A stretch of 64,000 nt of DNA from Kribbella voronezhensis (GCF_004365175.1 NZ_SOCE01000002.1:1302001-1366000); one strand, 5' to 3'; shown: positions 24,930 through 34,056, counted from the stretch's first letter. Notes: generated from the sequence alone by a model not told the origin. A program made the numbers and translations.

Positions 24930-26327
24930 ATGGCCTCGCACTTTGACGTTGTTGTCCTCGGCGCCGGCCCGGGTGGGTACGTCGCGGCGATCCGCGCCGC
25001 CCAGCTCGGGCTCAAGACCGCCATCATCGAGAAGAAGTACTGGGGCGGTGTCTGCCTGAACGTGGGCTGTATCCCGTCCAAGGCACTGCTTCGCAACGCC
25101 GAACTGGCGCACATCTTCAAAGCCGAGGCGAAGACCTTCGGCATCAGCGGCGAGGTGACCTTCGACTTCCCGACCGCGGTGCAGCGCAGCCGCAAGGTGG
25201 CCGACGGGCGCGTCAAGGGCGTGCACTTCCTGATGAAGAAGAACAACATCACCGAGTACGACGGCTGGGGCTCGTTCGTCGACGCCAACACCCTGGACGT
25301 CTCGCTGAACGACGGCCAGTCCGAGACCGTCACCTTCGACAACTGCATCATCGCGACCGGCGCGACCACCAAGCTGCTGCCGGGCACCCAGCTGAGCGAC
25401 CGGGTCGTCACCTACGAAGAGCAGATCCTCACCGAGGAGCTCCCGGGCAGCATCGTCATCGCCGGCGCCGGTGCGATCGGTGTCGAGTTCGCGTACGTGC
25501 TGACCAACTACGGCGTCGACGTCACGATCGTCGAGTTCCTGGACCGGGTCGTGCCGCTCGAGGACGCCGAGGTCTCCAAGGAGCTCGCGAAGGCGTACAA
25601 GAAACTCGGCGTGAAGGTGCTGACCGGCACCCGGGTCGACTCGATCGACGACTCCGGCGACAAGGTCAAGGTCACCGTCACCGGCAAGGACGGCAACCAG
25701 CAGACGCTGGAGGCCGACAAGGTGCTGCAGGCGATCGGCTTCCAGCCGCGCGTCGACGGCTACGGGCTGGACAAGATCGGCGTCAAGCTGACCGAGCGCG
25801 GCGCGATCGACGTCGACGGGTTCCTGCGCACGAACGTGGAGAACATCTTCGCCATCGGCGACGTGAACGCGAAGCTGATGCTCGCGCACGCGGCCGAGGC
25901 GCAGGGCGTGATCGCGGCCGAGACGATCGCCGGGCACGAGACGATGGAACTCGACTACGTGATGATCCCGCGGGCCACGTTCTGCCAGCCGCAGATCGCC
26001 AGCTTCGGCTGGACCGAGGAGCAGGCCCGGCTGGAGGGCTTCGACGTCAAGGTCGCCAAGTTCCCGTTCACGGCGAACGGCAAGGCCCACGGCCTCGCCG
26101 ACCCGAACGGCTTCGTCAAGGTGATCAGCGACGCGAAGTACGGCGAACTGCTCGGCGCCCACCTGATCGGCCCCGAGGTCACCGAGCTCCTCCCCGAGCT
26201 CACCCTGGCCCAGAAGTGGGACCTGACCACCAAGGAACTGGCCCGCAACGTCCACGCCCACCCCACCCTCTCCGAGGCCCTTCAAGAAGCCTTCCACGGC
26301 CTCGAAGGCCACATGATCAACTTCTGA
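24930..26327 (+). CDS. lpdA: Dihydrolipoyl dehydrogenase
   Basis: E3 component of 2-oxoacid dehydrogenase complexes, 465 residues, reoxidising dihydrolipoamide with NAD+. FAD fold VVVLGAGPGGYVAAIRAAQLGLKTAIIEK, redox disulfide in GGVCLNVGCIPSKALL, NAD fold IVIAGAGAIGVEFAYVLTNYGVDVTIVE, second FAD segment NIFAIGDVN, and the interface His-Glu pair in NVHAHPTLSEALQEAFHGLEGHMINF. Start at ATG 24930; an earlier in-frame GTG adds 27 unrelated residues. Stands alone, without E1/E2 neighbours, as is common for actinobacterial lpd. Confidence 0.95.
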   Translation: MASHFDVVVLGAGPGGYVAAIRAAQLGLKTAIIEKKYWGGVCLNVGCIPSKALLRNAELAHIFKAEAKTFGISGEVTFDFPTAVQRSRKVADGRVKGVHFLMKKNNITEYDGWGSFVDANTLDVSLNDGQSETVTFDNCIIATGATTKLLPGTQLSDRVVTYEEQILTEELPGSIVIAGAGAIGVEFAYVLTNYGVDVTIVEFLDRVVPLEDAEVSKELAKAYKKLGVKVLTGTRVDSIDDSGDKVKVTVTGKDGNQQTLEADKVLQAIGFQPRVDGYGLDKIGVKLTERGAIDVDGFLRTNVENIFAIGDVNAKLMLAHAAEAQGVIAAETIAGHETMELDYVMIPRATFCQPQIASFGWTEEQARLEGFDVKVAKFPFTANGKAHGLADPNGFVKVISDAKYGELLGAHLIGPEVTELLPELTLAQKWDLTTKELARNVHAHPTLSEALQEAFHGLEGHMINF

Positions 26328-26342
26328 TCCCAGCCCGAAACC

Positions 26343-26376
26343 ACGAACGGCCACCGGCTCCCCGGTGGCCGTTCGT
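26343..26376. terminator. Rho-independent-type terminator after lpdA
   Basis: Perfect 15-bp arms (26343-26357 and 26362-26376) with a 4-nt CTCC loop, directly between the convergent lpdA and hypothetical gene stops. No U-tract; likely bidirectional. Confidence 0.85.
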
Positions 26377-26378
26377 CG

Positions 26379-26912
26379 TCATACCGGCCGTAGCCAGCTG
26401 CTGATCACGAGGTGCGGCCCGTACCGCGCACGCAGCTGCCCGGCCTGCTCCTCCGCAGCGGCGGCAACCACCAAGTGGAGTATCCCGCCCAAAGCCGACG
26501 ACTGAAGAAGCTGGTCTCCGAGGTCGGTGCGCAAACTCTGCCGGAGCGTTTGAAGAGCCACTGGTTCCACCGGCACGAGCTCTGCCTCGTCAGGGGTCAC
26601 CCTTCGCTCAGCAAACCCTCGGCCCTCCTCGCCCGGCATCGGCGGCTCGGTCAGAGTGAGAGCTTCACCGTCGTAGGTCCCGGTCAAGCGCAGCGTCGGC
26701 GTCATCACGGTCGTGTTGTGGACGACGGCCCCCTCGACCGTGCGCGGCTCCAGTCCGTTGACCGTTACGCCGGACCCTCCCGCGGGCGGGAGCGAGAGCT
26801 GGATGGTCCTACAGGCGAGCGGCGGACGCGGTGGCACCAGAAGCACCGGCGCATCGACGGTCCACAGTTGCCTCTCCATCGCACTGCCGTCCGTAGCTCC
26901 TAGCTGCTCCAT
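26379..26912 (-). CDS. Hypothetical protein
   Basis: About 177 residues, not recognised. The N-terminal half is beta-rich (RQLWTVDAPVLLVPPRPPLACRTIQLSLPP, TPTLRLTGTYDGEALTLTEPP), and the C-terminal half is helical (LQTLRQSLRTDLGDQLLQSSALGGILHLVVAAAAEEQAGQLRARYGPHLVISSWLRPV). The end, RYGPHLVISSWLRP, reads like the tail seen in actinobacterial proteins of unknown role. No signal peptide. It follows the alpha/beta hydrolase gene closely on the same strand. A TTG at 26942, overlapping that gene, is an alternative start. Confidence 0.6.
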   Translation of the reverse strand: MEQLGATDGSAMERQLWTVDAPVLLVPPRPPLACRTIQLSLPPAGGSGVTVNGLEPRTVEGAVVHNTTVMTPTLRLTGTYDGEALTLTEPPMPGEEGRGFAERRVTPDEAELVPVEPVALQTLRQSLRTDLGDQLLQSSALGGILHLVVAAAAEEQAGQLRARYGPHLVISSWLRPV

Positions 26913-26928
26913 TACCCGATAGTTGCCG

Positions 26929-27771
26929 TCAGTGACCTGCAAGGAAAGTGCTGACCTTCTTCACGAACTGAGTCGGGTCGTCGAGCCACGGGTAGTGGCC
27001 GGTTTTGGGCTGGACGGCGTACTGGGGGTTTGGGAAGACGTCGGCCAGGGCGGCTACCGCGGAGGGTGGGGAGTTGAGGTCGTACTCGCCGGCGAGGAGG
27101 AGGACCGGGTGGGGGAAGGCGGCCAACGCCGCGCGGGTGGTGGGTGGGTCGAAGGCGCCGTCGGAGACGAAGACGGCGAAGGCATCGGTGTTGCGGTGGT
27201 CCGCTTCGCCGGCGTGGTGGGCTTCGGCTGCCGCGTCCCAGCGGCCGTAGAAGAAGGGGGCGATGGACTTCATAGCGTCGGCCGTTGCGTTGCCGGCCAT
27301 CATCGCGTTCAAGGCTGCTGATGCCTCGGGGTACCAGGGCTCGTCCTGGCGGAGCTCTGCGATCGCGGCCCGGGCGTCGCCCGGGACCTCGATGCCAGTG
27401 GCCAGGGCGCTCGGGGTGATGAGGGCGAGTTTGGCCACCCGGGCGGAGTGCTTCTCCAGATAGCGCTGCGCCAGGTTCGTCCCACCCGAGTGCGCCAGCA
27501 GGTCCAGTTGCTCGAGGCCGAGGTGTTGGCGCAGTGCCTCCACATCCCCGACGAGACGGTCGCACCGGTACGACGCGGGGTCTGCCGGTACGGCGGATCG
27601 CCCCGTTCCCCGCAGCTCGAACAGCACCAGTTGCCGATGCGCGGACAGCCCGCCGAGATCACCGAGGTACACCGTGTCCTGCATCCCACCGGGGATGCAG
27701 ATCAGAGGTGGTCCCTCGCCGACCAGGTGGTAGCAGAGTTCTGTCCCATCGGGCGCGACAAAGGTAGGCAC
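26929..27771 (-). CDS. Alpha/beta hydrolase (proline-iminopeptidase-like)
   Basis: A 280-residue hydrolase. The oxyanion region is ICIPGGMQD, then ELRGTGRS, nucleophile elbow LLAHSGGTN (G-x-S-x-G with Ala-His before the Ser), acid in GEYDLNSPPS and catalytic His in TGHYPWLDDP. Peptidases, esterases and lactonases share this layout, so the substrate is unknown. No export signal. Confidence 0.85.
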   Translation of the reverse strand: MPTFVAPDGTELCYHLVGEGPPLICIPGGMQDTVYLGDLGGLSAHRQLVLFELRGTGRSAVPADPASYRCDRLVGDVEALRQHLGLEQLDLLAHSGGTNLAQRYLEKHSARVAKLALITPSALATGIEVPGDARAAIAELRQDEPWYPEASAALNAMMAGNATADAMKSIAPFFYGRWDAAAEAHHAGEADHRNTDAFAVFVSDGAFDPPTTRAALAAFPHPVLLLAGEYDLNSPPSAVAALADVFPNPQYAVQPKTGHYPWLDDPTQFVKKVSTFLAGH

Positions 27772-27828
27772 AGTCGCCCACCCTGTCAGCGCGCTCGAAT
27801 CCCGTGCAACCGGATTGCGGCGACCAGC

Positions 27829-28236
27829 TCAGCGTTCGTCGCCCAGCACCGGTTTCACGTCGACGATCGGTGTGCCGTCGAGGGCTTCCAGGTCGCTGAC
27901 CTGGATTCTGAGGCCGTCGATGGTGAGGATCCTGACGCGGTGCAGACCGACCGGGTTCGGCCGGTCGGGGGAGCGGGTGCTGAAGACGCCGGTCACCGGA
28001 CGCGTGGAGTCGCCGCGGGGACGGACCGCCAGGACGGAGCGGTCGGCACGGTCGAACCAGGTGATGAGGAGGACCTCGTCCCCGACGGACAGGTGACTCA
28101 GCCCGTCACTCACCTCAGGCGTGAAGACGACCCATGCGTCCGGGCCGCCTTCATCTCCTTGACGGGGCGCGGTGGCCCGGTCGGTGAGCGGGGATTCCAC
28201 GTGGCCGATCGGCCGCAGGACAAGCTGGTCTGACAT
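27829..28236 (-). CDS. tRNA (N6-threonylcarbamoyladenosine37-N6)-methyltransferase TrmO-like
   Basis: Small beta-barrel protein of the TsaA/TrmO (UPF0066) family, 135 residues. The family signature STRSPDRPNPVGLHRVRI is intact; RPIGHVESPL at the start and GTPIVDVKPVL at the end are also typical. TrmO uses SAM to N6-methylate t6A37 in certain tRNAs. Some actinobacterial TsaA proteins may have other substrates. Starts at MSDQLVLRP (28236). Confidence 0.85.
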   Translation of the reverse strand: MSDQLVLRPIGHVESPLTDRATAPRQGDEGGPDAWVVFTPEVSDGLSHLSVGDEVLLITWFDRADRSVLAVRPRGDSTRPVTGVFSTRSPDRPNPVGLHRVRILTIDGLRIQVSDLEALDGTPIVDVKPVLGDER

Positions 28237-28264
28237 CGAACTCAACCTCCGAATCGGTTAACCC

Positions 28265-29032
28265 TCAGCTCCAGGTTGACGGTAGGAAACGGTAAAGCGT
28301 GACGAGAGGTTGATCCGGAGTGTGGAGATGCAGCGCGAGGCCGGTCGGTGCTGCGAGGTCGACCAGGCCGGCGGCAGCGGCCGGTTCGAAGGGCAGCGGG
28401 GCCGTCGACCGGGTGCCGGGGGCAACGAGAAGCGGATGACCGGCGAAGGTGGTGGCGACGCCGTTGTGGACGTGGCCTGCGAGCAAGGCGGTGATCGGCT
28501 TGCCGCGCAGTACGTCGGCGAAGGCGTCACCGGACTTGAGGATCCACTGGTCCAGCACGGGGTGGTCCAGCTTGTTCGGCGGGTGGTGGAAGGCGACGAA
28601 CAAAGGACCGTCGACCGGCTCGTCCAGTACGTCGGACAGCCACGCGAGCGACTCCTCGCTCAGCAGCCCGTAGTCCTCGCCCGGCACCGACGTGTCGAGC
28701 AGGACGAACCGCGCCGCACCGACGTCGTGCACCTGGTGAACGGGATGACCTGAACCGGCCGGCGTTCCGACGTACGACGCGAGGCCGGTCCGCAGCGGCG
28801 CGCTGACATCGTGGTTCCCAGGCAGCGCCAGCACCGGTACGTCGAGCGCCAGCTCGGCCGCGAACTCGGCGTACTCCTCGGCCAGCCCGTGGTCGGCGAG
28901 ATCGCCGGTCACCAGGACGACATCGACCGGCCGGGAGAACTCGCGCAGGTAGGCCGTCACCTGACGCAGCCGGTCACGGGCATCAGCTGAACCGTCCAGG
29001 TGCGGGTCACTGAGATGGGCGATCACGAACAT
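28265..29032 (-). CDS. Metallophosphoesterase, CpdA-like cyclic-nucleotide phosphodiesterase
   Basis: A 255-residue calcineurin-like phosphoesterase. Metal ligands are visible in order: HLSDPHLDG, TGDLADHG, LPGNHD, FHHPP and LLAGHVHNG. The closest named role is 3',5'-cAMP hydrolysis (CpdA/Rv0805 group). The start MFVIAHLSD (29032) brings the first motif to residues 6-14. It lies 28 bp upstream of the trmO-like gene on the same strand. Confidence 0.88.
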   Translation of the reverse strand: MFVIAHLSDPHLDGSADARDRLRQVTAYLREFSRPVDVVLVTGDLADHGLAEEYAEFAAELALDVPVLALPGNHDVSAPLRTGLASYVGTPAGSGHPVHQVHDVGAARFVLLDTSVPGEDYGLLSEESLAWLSDVLDEPVDGPLFVAFHHPPNKLDHPVLDQWILKSGDAFADVLRGKPITALLAGHVHNGVATTFAGHPLLVAPGTRSTAPLPFEPAAAAGLVDLAAPTGLALHLHTPDQPLVTLYRFLPSTWS

Positions 29033-29184
29033 CAACGGCCTCCACGGCTCGAACTAATGGCAGACCGTCAACCTACCGTTAGACCAGCTCGCTGCCACCC
29101 GAATATTCACCGGCTGCCTCACGGCCCACTGACGCGCCGGGCCCAGACTTGGTCGGGCCGCCGAGGTCTGCGAGATTTGGCGGC

Positions 29185-30543
29185 ATGGCTGAACAGGTGG
29201 ATGTGGTCGTGATCGGGCTCGGCGTCGGTGGCGAGGAGGCGGCCGGCCGACTGGCCGAGGCGGGGCTGACCGTGGTCGGGCTGGATCCCCGGCTGGTCGG
29301 CGGCGAGTGCCCGTACTGGGGCTGCGTCCCGAGCAAGATGATGATCCGGGCCGCGAACCTGATCGCCGAGACCCGCCGCGTCGACGGCATGGCCGGCAAG
29401 GCGACTGTCGAGCCCGACTGGGCACCGGTCGCGCAGCGCATCCGCAAGGAGGCGACCGACGACTGGAACGACCAGGTCGCGGTGGACCGGCTGGTGAAGA
29501 AGGGCGTCACCTTCCTGCGCGAGCGCGGGACGATCACCGGCCCGGGTCGCGTGACGGCGGGCGATCGGGAGTTCGAGGCCTCCCGTGGCATCATCGTCGC
29601 GACCGGGACCGTGCCGTCGATCCCGCCGATCGAAGGGCTCGCCGGTACGCCGTACTGGACGAACCACGAGGCGATCGAGGCCGACACGCTGCCGGACTCG
29701 ATCATCGTGCTCGGCGGCGGCGCGATCGGCCTCGAGTTGACCCAGGTGTTCGCGCGCTTCGGCGTACAGGTCACTGTGGTGGAGGGACTCGACCGGGTGC
29801 TCGCGCTGGAGGAGCCGGAGTCGAGCGAGCTGGCCCAGGCGGCGCTCGAGCGCGACGGCGTGACGTTCCGTACCGGCGTACAGGCCAAGCAGGTCGGCTA
29901 CGACGACGGCACCTTCACACTGACATTGAGCGACGGCAGCACCGTTTCCGCCGAGAAGCTGCTGGTAGCAACGGGTCGGCGGGTGGACATCAAGGCGCTC
30001 GGTCTGGACACGGTCGGGATCGACCGTGACGCGCGGAGCATCGCCGTCGACGAGCACGTCCGCGCGGCCGACGGAGTCTGGGCGATCGGCGACGTCACCG
30101 GGGTCGGGGCCTTCACCCACACGGCGATGTATCAGGCGAACGTCGCCGTTTTCGACGTACTCCGAGCCGAAGGCGCGCCGCCGGCCGACTACCACGCGAT
30201 GCCGCGCGTGACCTTCACGGATCCGGAGATCGGCGCGGTCGGGCAGACCGAGAAGCAGGCGCGCGACGCCGGCCTCGACGTCAGCACCGCGATCAGCCAG
30301 ATCCCCTCGTCGTCGCGGGGCTGGATCCACAAGGCCGGCAACGAAGGATTCATCAAGCTTGTCGTCGACAACGACCGCGGCGTGCTGGTCGGGGCGACGA
30401 GTGCGGGCCCGACCGGTGGCGAGGTGCTCGGCGCGCTCGCGGTCGCCGTGCACGCAGCGGTCCCGGTTCACTCTCTGCAACAGATGATCTACGCATACCC
30501 GACCTTTCACCGTGCGATCGGAGATGCACTCAAAGCTCTGTAG
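29185..30543 (+). CDS. FAD-dependent pyridine nucleotide-disulfide oxidoreductase (mercuric-reductase/Lpd-like)
   Basis: A 452-residue flavoprotein. FAD fold VVVIGLGVGGEEAAGRLAEAGLTVVGLD, redox-active pair in GGECPYWGCVPSKMM, NAD(P) fold IIVLGGGAIGLELTQVFARFGVQVTVVE, and GVWAIGDVTG. The spacing and P-Y-W between the cysteines differ from true Lpd, and this group is often annotated as mercuric reductase. It has no N-terminal HMA domain and no C-terminal vicinal Cys, so Hg(II) reduction is unlikely; a quinone or thiol-disulfide reductase is more probable. The dimer interface His-Glu motif is replaced by YAYPTFHRAIGDALKAL. Confidence 0.85.
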   Translation: MAEQVDVVVIGLGVGGEEAAGRLAEAGLTVVGLDPRLVGGECPYWGCVPSKMMIRAANLIAETRRVDGMAGKATVEPDWAPVAQRIRKEATDDWNDQVAVDRLVKKGVTFLRERGTITGPGRVTAGDREFEASRGIIVATGTVPSIPPIEGLAGTPYWTNHEAIEADTLPDSIIVLGGGAIGLELTQVFARFGVQVTVVEGLDRVLALEEPESSELAQAALERDGVTFRTGVQAKQVGYDDGTFTLTLSDGSTVSAEKLLVATGRRVDIKALGLDTVGIDRDARSIAVDEHVRAADGVWAIGDVTGVGAFTHTAMYQANVAVFDVLRAEGAPPADYHAMPRVTFTDPEIGAVGQTEKQARDAGLDVSTAISQIPSSSRGWIHKAGNEGFIKLVVDNDRGVLVGATSAGPTGGEVLGALAVAVHAAVPVHSLQQMIYAYPTFHRAIGDALKAL

Positions 30544-30551
30544 CCCGCTCT

Positions 30552-30570
30552 GTTGCGATCGAGTCGCAAC
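30552..30570. promoter_or_regulatory. Nur-box-like inverted repeat before the nickel/cobalt transporter
   Basis: GTTGCGA and TCGCAAC separated by 5 bp (TCGAG), a perfect 7-bp dyad. It contains TTGC-N9-GCAA in the TTGCnn-N5-nnGCAA form described for the nickel-responsive Fur-family regulator Nur of streptomycetes. It ends 18 bp before the transporter start codon. Confidence 0.6.
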
Positions 30571-30588
30571 TGGCACCAGAATGTGGGC

Positions 30589-31611
30589 ATGCACGTTCCC
30601 GACGGCTTCTTCGACGCGCCCACCTCGATCGCGACCGGACTGATTGCCGCCGGAGCCGTCGGGTTCAGCCTGCAGCGGGCCAACCGGGAGATCCGCGAGA
30701 CCGGTCCCGCGCTGGCCGGCCTGACCGCGGCGTTCGTGTTCGCCGTGCAGATGGTGAACTTCCCGGTCGGCGCGGGCACGAGTGGGCACCTGCTCGGCGG
30801 TGCGCTGGCGGCCGCACTGGTCGGCCCGTGGACCGCGGTGCTGGTGATGTCGACCGTGCTGCTCGTGCAGGGTCTGCTCTTCGCCGACGGTGGCCTGACC
30901 GCGCTCGGGACGAACATCACCTTGATGGGTCTGGTCACCGTTGTCGTCGGCTACTTCGTCACCCGCGCGCTGCTGAAACTGCTGCCCAAGCGGGTCGGCA
31001 GCGTCGTCCCGGCGACGACGGTCGGCGCCTTGGTCTCGGTGCCGATCGCCGCGCTGGCCTTCACCGGTCTGTATGCGATCGGTGGCGCGGTCGACATCCC
31101 GCTCGGCAAGCTCGCGACGGCGATGGTCGGCTGGCACATCCTGGTCGGCATCGGCGAAGCGGTCATCACGGCGGCAGCTCTGAGCGCGGTGGTCGCGACC
31201 CGGCCCGATCTCGTCTACGCCGCTCGCCATCTGCAGCCGGACCTCGTCCTGGTCGATGCCGACGGCAACAGTTCCACGGTGTCACCGGATCGCCCGATCG
31301 CCGCCCGGCCTGCGGGCCGCAGCCTCGGAGTCGGCATCGCGGCCACCTTGGTGATCGCCGGTGTGGTCAGCCTGTTCGCCAGCGCGCACCCCGACGGCCT
31401 GGAGTTCGTCGGCGCGAGGCTCGGATTCGAGGGGGCGGCCAAGAGTTCAGCGGTCGCGGGCAGCCCGCTCGCGGACTACGGGGTCAGCGGGATCGGCAAC
31501 AGCCAGGTGTCCGGCGCGCTCGCGGGCATCATCGGCGTACTCGTCACGATCGCTGTCGGGCTGCTGATCGCCAAGCTGGCGTCGCTGCGGTCCGCCCGCG
31601 CCCGCTCGTGA
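30589..31611 (+). CDS. ECF transporter substrate-binding/membrane protein, NikM/CbiM fused to PDGLE domain
   Basis: A 340-residue membrane protein. The mature N-terminus MHVPDGF carries the His at position 2 that binds Ni2+/Co2+ in NikM/CbiM. About six hydrophobic segments follow to residue 215; then comes a soluble linker, another TM segment, and the PDGLE signature in SAHPDGLEFVGARLGF near residue 266, ending with a last TM helix. The C-terminal PDGLE part replaces a separate CbiN/NikL subunit. The operon M-Q-O is complete. The start is fixed by the M-H motif. Confidence 0.92.
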   Translation: MHVPDGFFDAPTSIATGLIAAGAVGFSLQRANREIRETGPALAGLTAAFVFAVQMVNFPVGAGTSGHLLGGALAAALVGPWTAVLVMSTVLLVQGLLFADGGLTALGTNITLMGLVTVVVGYFVTRALLKLLPKRVGSVVPATTVGALVSVPIAALAFTGLYAIGGAVDIPLGKLATAMVGWHILVGIGEAVITAAALSAVVATRPDLVYAARHLQPDLVLVDADGNSSTVSPDRPIAARPAGRSLGVGIAATLVIAGVVSLFASAHPDGLEFVGARLGFEGAAKSSAVAGSPLADYGVSGIGNSQVSGALAGIIGVLVTIAVGLLIAKLASLRSARARS

Positions 31612-32375
31612 GCGGGTCGGTCGGCGACGGCCTGCTGGTGCCGGGGGACAGCCGCATCCACCGCCTCCCCGCGCAGGTGAAGATCGTCGCGCTGTTCGTC
31701 TTCGTGCTCGCCGTCGTCGCCACCCCGTCCACAGCCTTCTGGGCCTTCGCCCTGTACGCCGGAATGCTGGCCGGCTGCGTTCTGCTCGCCGGACTCCCGG
31801 CGCTGGTCGTGCTCAAGCGGCTCGCCGTCGAGACGCCGTTCGTCGTGTTCGCCCTCCTGCTCCCGTTCGTGGCGACCGGCCCGCGGGTCGACGTACTGGG
31901 CCTTTCGCTGTCCGAATCGGGCGTGCTCGGCTCCTGGAACGTGCTGGCGAAGGGAACCCTCGGTGTGGTCGCCGCGATCGTGCTCTCGGCCTCGACCGGT
32001 CCGCGCGATCTGCTCGCCGGACTGGAACGGCTGAAGTTGCCGTCGACCTTGATCGCGATCCTGTCCTTCATGGTCCGCTACCTGAGCGTCGTGTCGGATG
32101 ACCTGCACCGGATGCGGATCGCCCGCGAATCGCGCGGCTACCAAGGCGGTCGCGCCGGACATCTCAAGGCCGTCGCCGGGGGAGTCGGCGCCCTGTTCGT
32201 CCGCAGCTTCGAGCGCGGCGAGCGGGTGCACCTCGCCATGCAGTCGCGCGGCTACAACGGCCGGATGCCGTTGCTTTCCCAGACCGGTGCCGCGCAGGCG
32301 CAATGGTTGCAGGGCCTGGCGCTCTCGCTGAGTGCTGTCGTCATCGCCGTGACTGCGAGGGTGGCCGGCCTGTGA
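31608..32375 (+). CDS. ECF transporter transmembrane protein CbiQ/NikQ
   Basis: The T-component of the nickel/cobalt ECF transporter, 255 residues, with about five membrane segments. RESRGYQG and MQSRGYNGRMP are the two Ala-Arg-Gly-like coupling motifs that contact the ATPase. GTG start overlaps the stop of the NikM gene (GTGA). Confidence 0.9.
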   Translation: MSGSVGDGLLVPGDSRIHRLPAQVKIVALFVFVLAVVATPSTAFWAFALYAGMLAGCVLLAGLPALVVLKRLAVETPFVVFALLLPFVATGPRVDVLGLSLSESGVLGSWNVLAKGTLGVVAAIVLSASTGPRDLLAGLERLKLPSTLIAILSFMVRYLSVVSDDLHRMRIARESRGYQGGRAGHLKAVAGGVGALFVRSFERGERVHLAMQSRGYNGRMPLLSQTGAAQAQWLQGLALSLSAVVIAVTARVAGL

Positions 32376-33142
32376 GCGGTCCCTCGATCCACGTCGAACG
32401 TCTGGTCTTCGCCTATCCCGACGGCCGGCAGGCCTTGTTCGGCGTCGACTTCACCATCCAGCGCGGCGAACGGGTCGCCCTGCTCGGCCCGAACGGCGCC
32501 GGCAAGACGACGCTCGTGCTGCACCTGAACGGCATCCTGGGTTCAGTCGCGGGCGGCACCGGCAGCGGCCGGATCCAGGTCGGCGGCTCGGACCTCCACC
32601 GCGAACACCTGCCCGAGGTACGCCGGAAGGTCGGCCTGGTCTTCCAGGATCCCGATGACCAGCTGTTCATGCCGACCGTGCGCGACGACGTCGCCTTCGG
32701 ACCCGCGAACCTCGGCCTGCGCGGACAGGAACTGGACGACCGCGTCCACGAAGCGCTGGTCCAGGTCGGGATGCAGGACCACGCCGACGTCGCCCCGCAC
32801 CACCTGTCCTACGGGCAGCGCCGCCGGGTCGCCGTCGCGACGGTGCTCGCGATGCGCCCCGAAGTACTGGTGCTGGACGAGCCGTCGAGCAACCTGGACC
32901 CGGCCAGCCGGCGCGAACTGGCCGACATCCTCAATGGGCTCGACGTCACGCTGCTGATGATCACCCACGACCTGCCGTACGCGTTGCAGCTGTGTGAGCG
33001 GAGTCTGCTGATGGACGCCGGCCGGATCGTTGCCGACGGCGCCACTCGCGACCTGCTCGGCGACGCCGACCTGATGGCGGCGCACCGGCTCGAACTGCCC
33101 TACGGTTTCGACCCGCTCTCGGTGCCGGGCCCGGAGAAGTAG
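32372..33142 (+). CDS. ECF transporter ATP-binding protein CbiO/NikO
   Basis: A 256-residue ABC ATPase: Walker A GPNGAGKTT, Q-loop VFQDPDDQLF with the PDDQ typical of ECF ATPases, signature LSYGQRRRVA (Tyr in place of the usual Gly of LSGGQ), Walker B VLVLDEPSSNLD, and switch His in MITHDL. Overlaps the T-component gene by GTGA. It completes a self-contained importer with its own ATPase, unlike the two sugar operons in this window. Confidence 0.92.
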   Translation: MSGPSIHVERLVFAYPDGRQALFGVDFTIQRGERVALLGPNGAGKTTLVLHLNGILGSVAGGTGSGRIQVGGSDLHREHLPEVRRKVGLVFQDPDDQLFMPTVRDDVAFGPANLGLRGQELDDRVHEALVQVGMQDHADVAPHHLSYGQRRRVAVATVLAMRPEVLVLDEPSSNLDPASRRELADILNGLDVTLLMITHDLPYALQLCERSLLMDAGRIVADGATRDLLGDADLMAAHRLELPYGFDPLSVPGPEK

Positions 33143-33270
33143 GCGTACGACGGCTACCAAATTCGCCAACTGGTGGTGAATTTCTCACCGAGGTCTTGTT
33201 TGTTACTCACTGGTCAGGGATGGTGACTCTCAGTTCACCGCACCCCTCTCAGTGCAAAGGCGGTCCGCCC

Positions 33271-34056
33271 ATGAAACTCATCGCCGGCTTCGTCAGCGCG
33301 GCAGTCGTCGCCACCGCGCTCCTCAGCCCGACCATCGCGCAAGCGGCCGCCCCGGAGTACGTCGCCCTCGGCGACTCGTACGCCTCCGGGGTCGGCACCC
33401 GGGTCTACACCTCGGAGAGCGGCTCCTGCCAGCGCTCCACCCAGTCCTATCCGTACCTCGACGCGGCCCGGATCGGCGCGCACCTGACCTCGGTCGCCTG
33501 CTCCGGCGCCCGGGTCGCCGATGTGTCGGCCAAACAACTCACCCCGCTGAACAGCGGGGTCCGGTTCGTCACCGTGCAGGTCGGCGGCAACGATGCCGGG
33601 TTCTCGTCGGTGATCACCGAGTGCGCGCAGCCGGCCTGGCTGAGCAACTGCGACGGTGCGATCAACACCGCGCAGGCAACGATCAACAACACGATCCCGA
33701 GCCGGCTGAACGGGCTCTACGCAACCATCCGCAGCCGGGCGACGACGGCGAAGGTGGTCGTGGTCGGTTACCCGCGGCTGTTCAACGGCATCGACTGCAA
33801 CGCGGCGACCTTCTTCAGCGGCACCGAGATGACCCGGCTGAACCAGACCGCCGACCTGCTTAATGCCAAGATCTCGGCCGCGGCGAGCGCTGCCGGGTTC
33901 AGTTTCGTCAACCCGACCACGGCGTTCATCGGCCACGCGGTCTGCGGCAGTCCGGAGTGGATCAACGGCCTGTCGAACCCGATCAGCGAGTCGTACCACC
34001 CGAACTCGACCGGCCACCAGGGCTTCGCCAACCTGGTCCAGCCGCAGTTGAGCTGA
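33271..34056 (+). CDS. Secreted SGNH/GDSL hydrolase
   Basis: A 261-residue esterase with a signal peptide (KLIAGFVSAAVVATALLSPTIAQAAA). Block I VALGDSYASGVG holds the nucleophile Ser, block III VGGNDAG the oxyanion Asn, and block V SYHPNSTGH the catalytic His. Four or more Cys suggest disulfides. It resembles the SGNH lipase/esterase of streptomycetes (SCO7513 type) and probably acts outside the cell on lipid or acetyl esters. ATG at 33271, after a 128-bp gap that contains an imperfect dyad with AAATTC/GAATTT ends (33159-33183). Confidence 0.88.
   Translation: MKLIAGFVSAAVVATALLSPTIAQAAAPEYVALGDSYASGVGTRVYTSESGSCQRSTQSYPYLDAARIGAHLTSVACSGARVADVSAKQLTPLNSGVRFVTVQVGGNDAGFSSVITECAQPAWLSNCDGAINTAQATINNTIPSRLNGLYATIRSRATTAKVVVVGYPRLFNGIDCNAATFFSGTEMTRLNQTADLLNAKISAAASAAGFSFVNPTTAFIGHAVCGSPEWINGLSNPISESYHPNSTGHQGFANLVQPQLS

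Noticed and set aside
29185..30543. Mercury-resistance reductase (merA)
   Set aside because: Lacks the N-terminal metal-binding domain and the C-terminal cysteine pair, and no mer genes are nearby.
30544..30588. Cobalamin riboswitch before the metal transporter
   Set aside because: Only 45 bp separate the genes; no B12 box is present and the gap is explained by a dyad.
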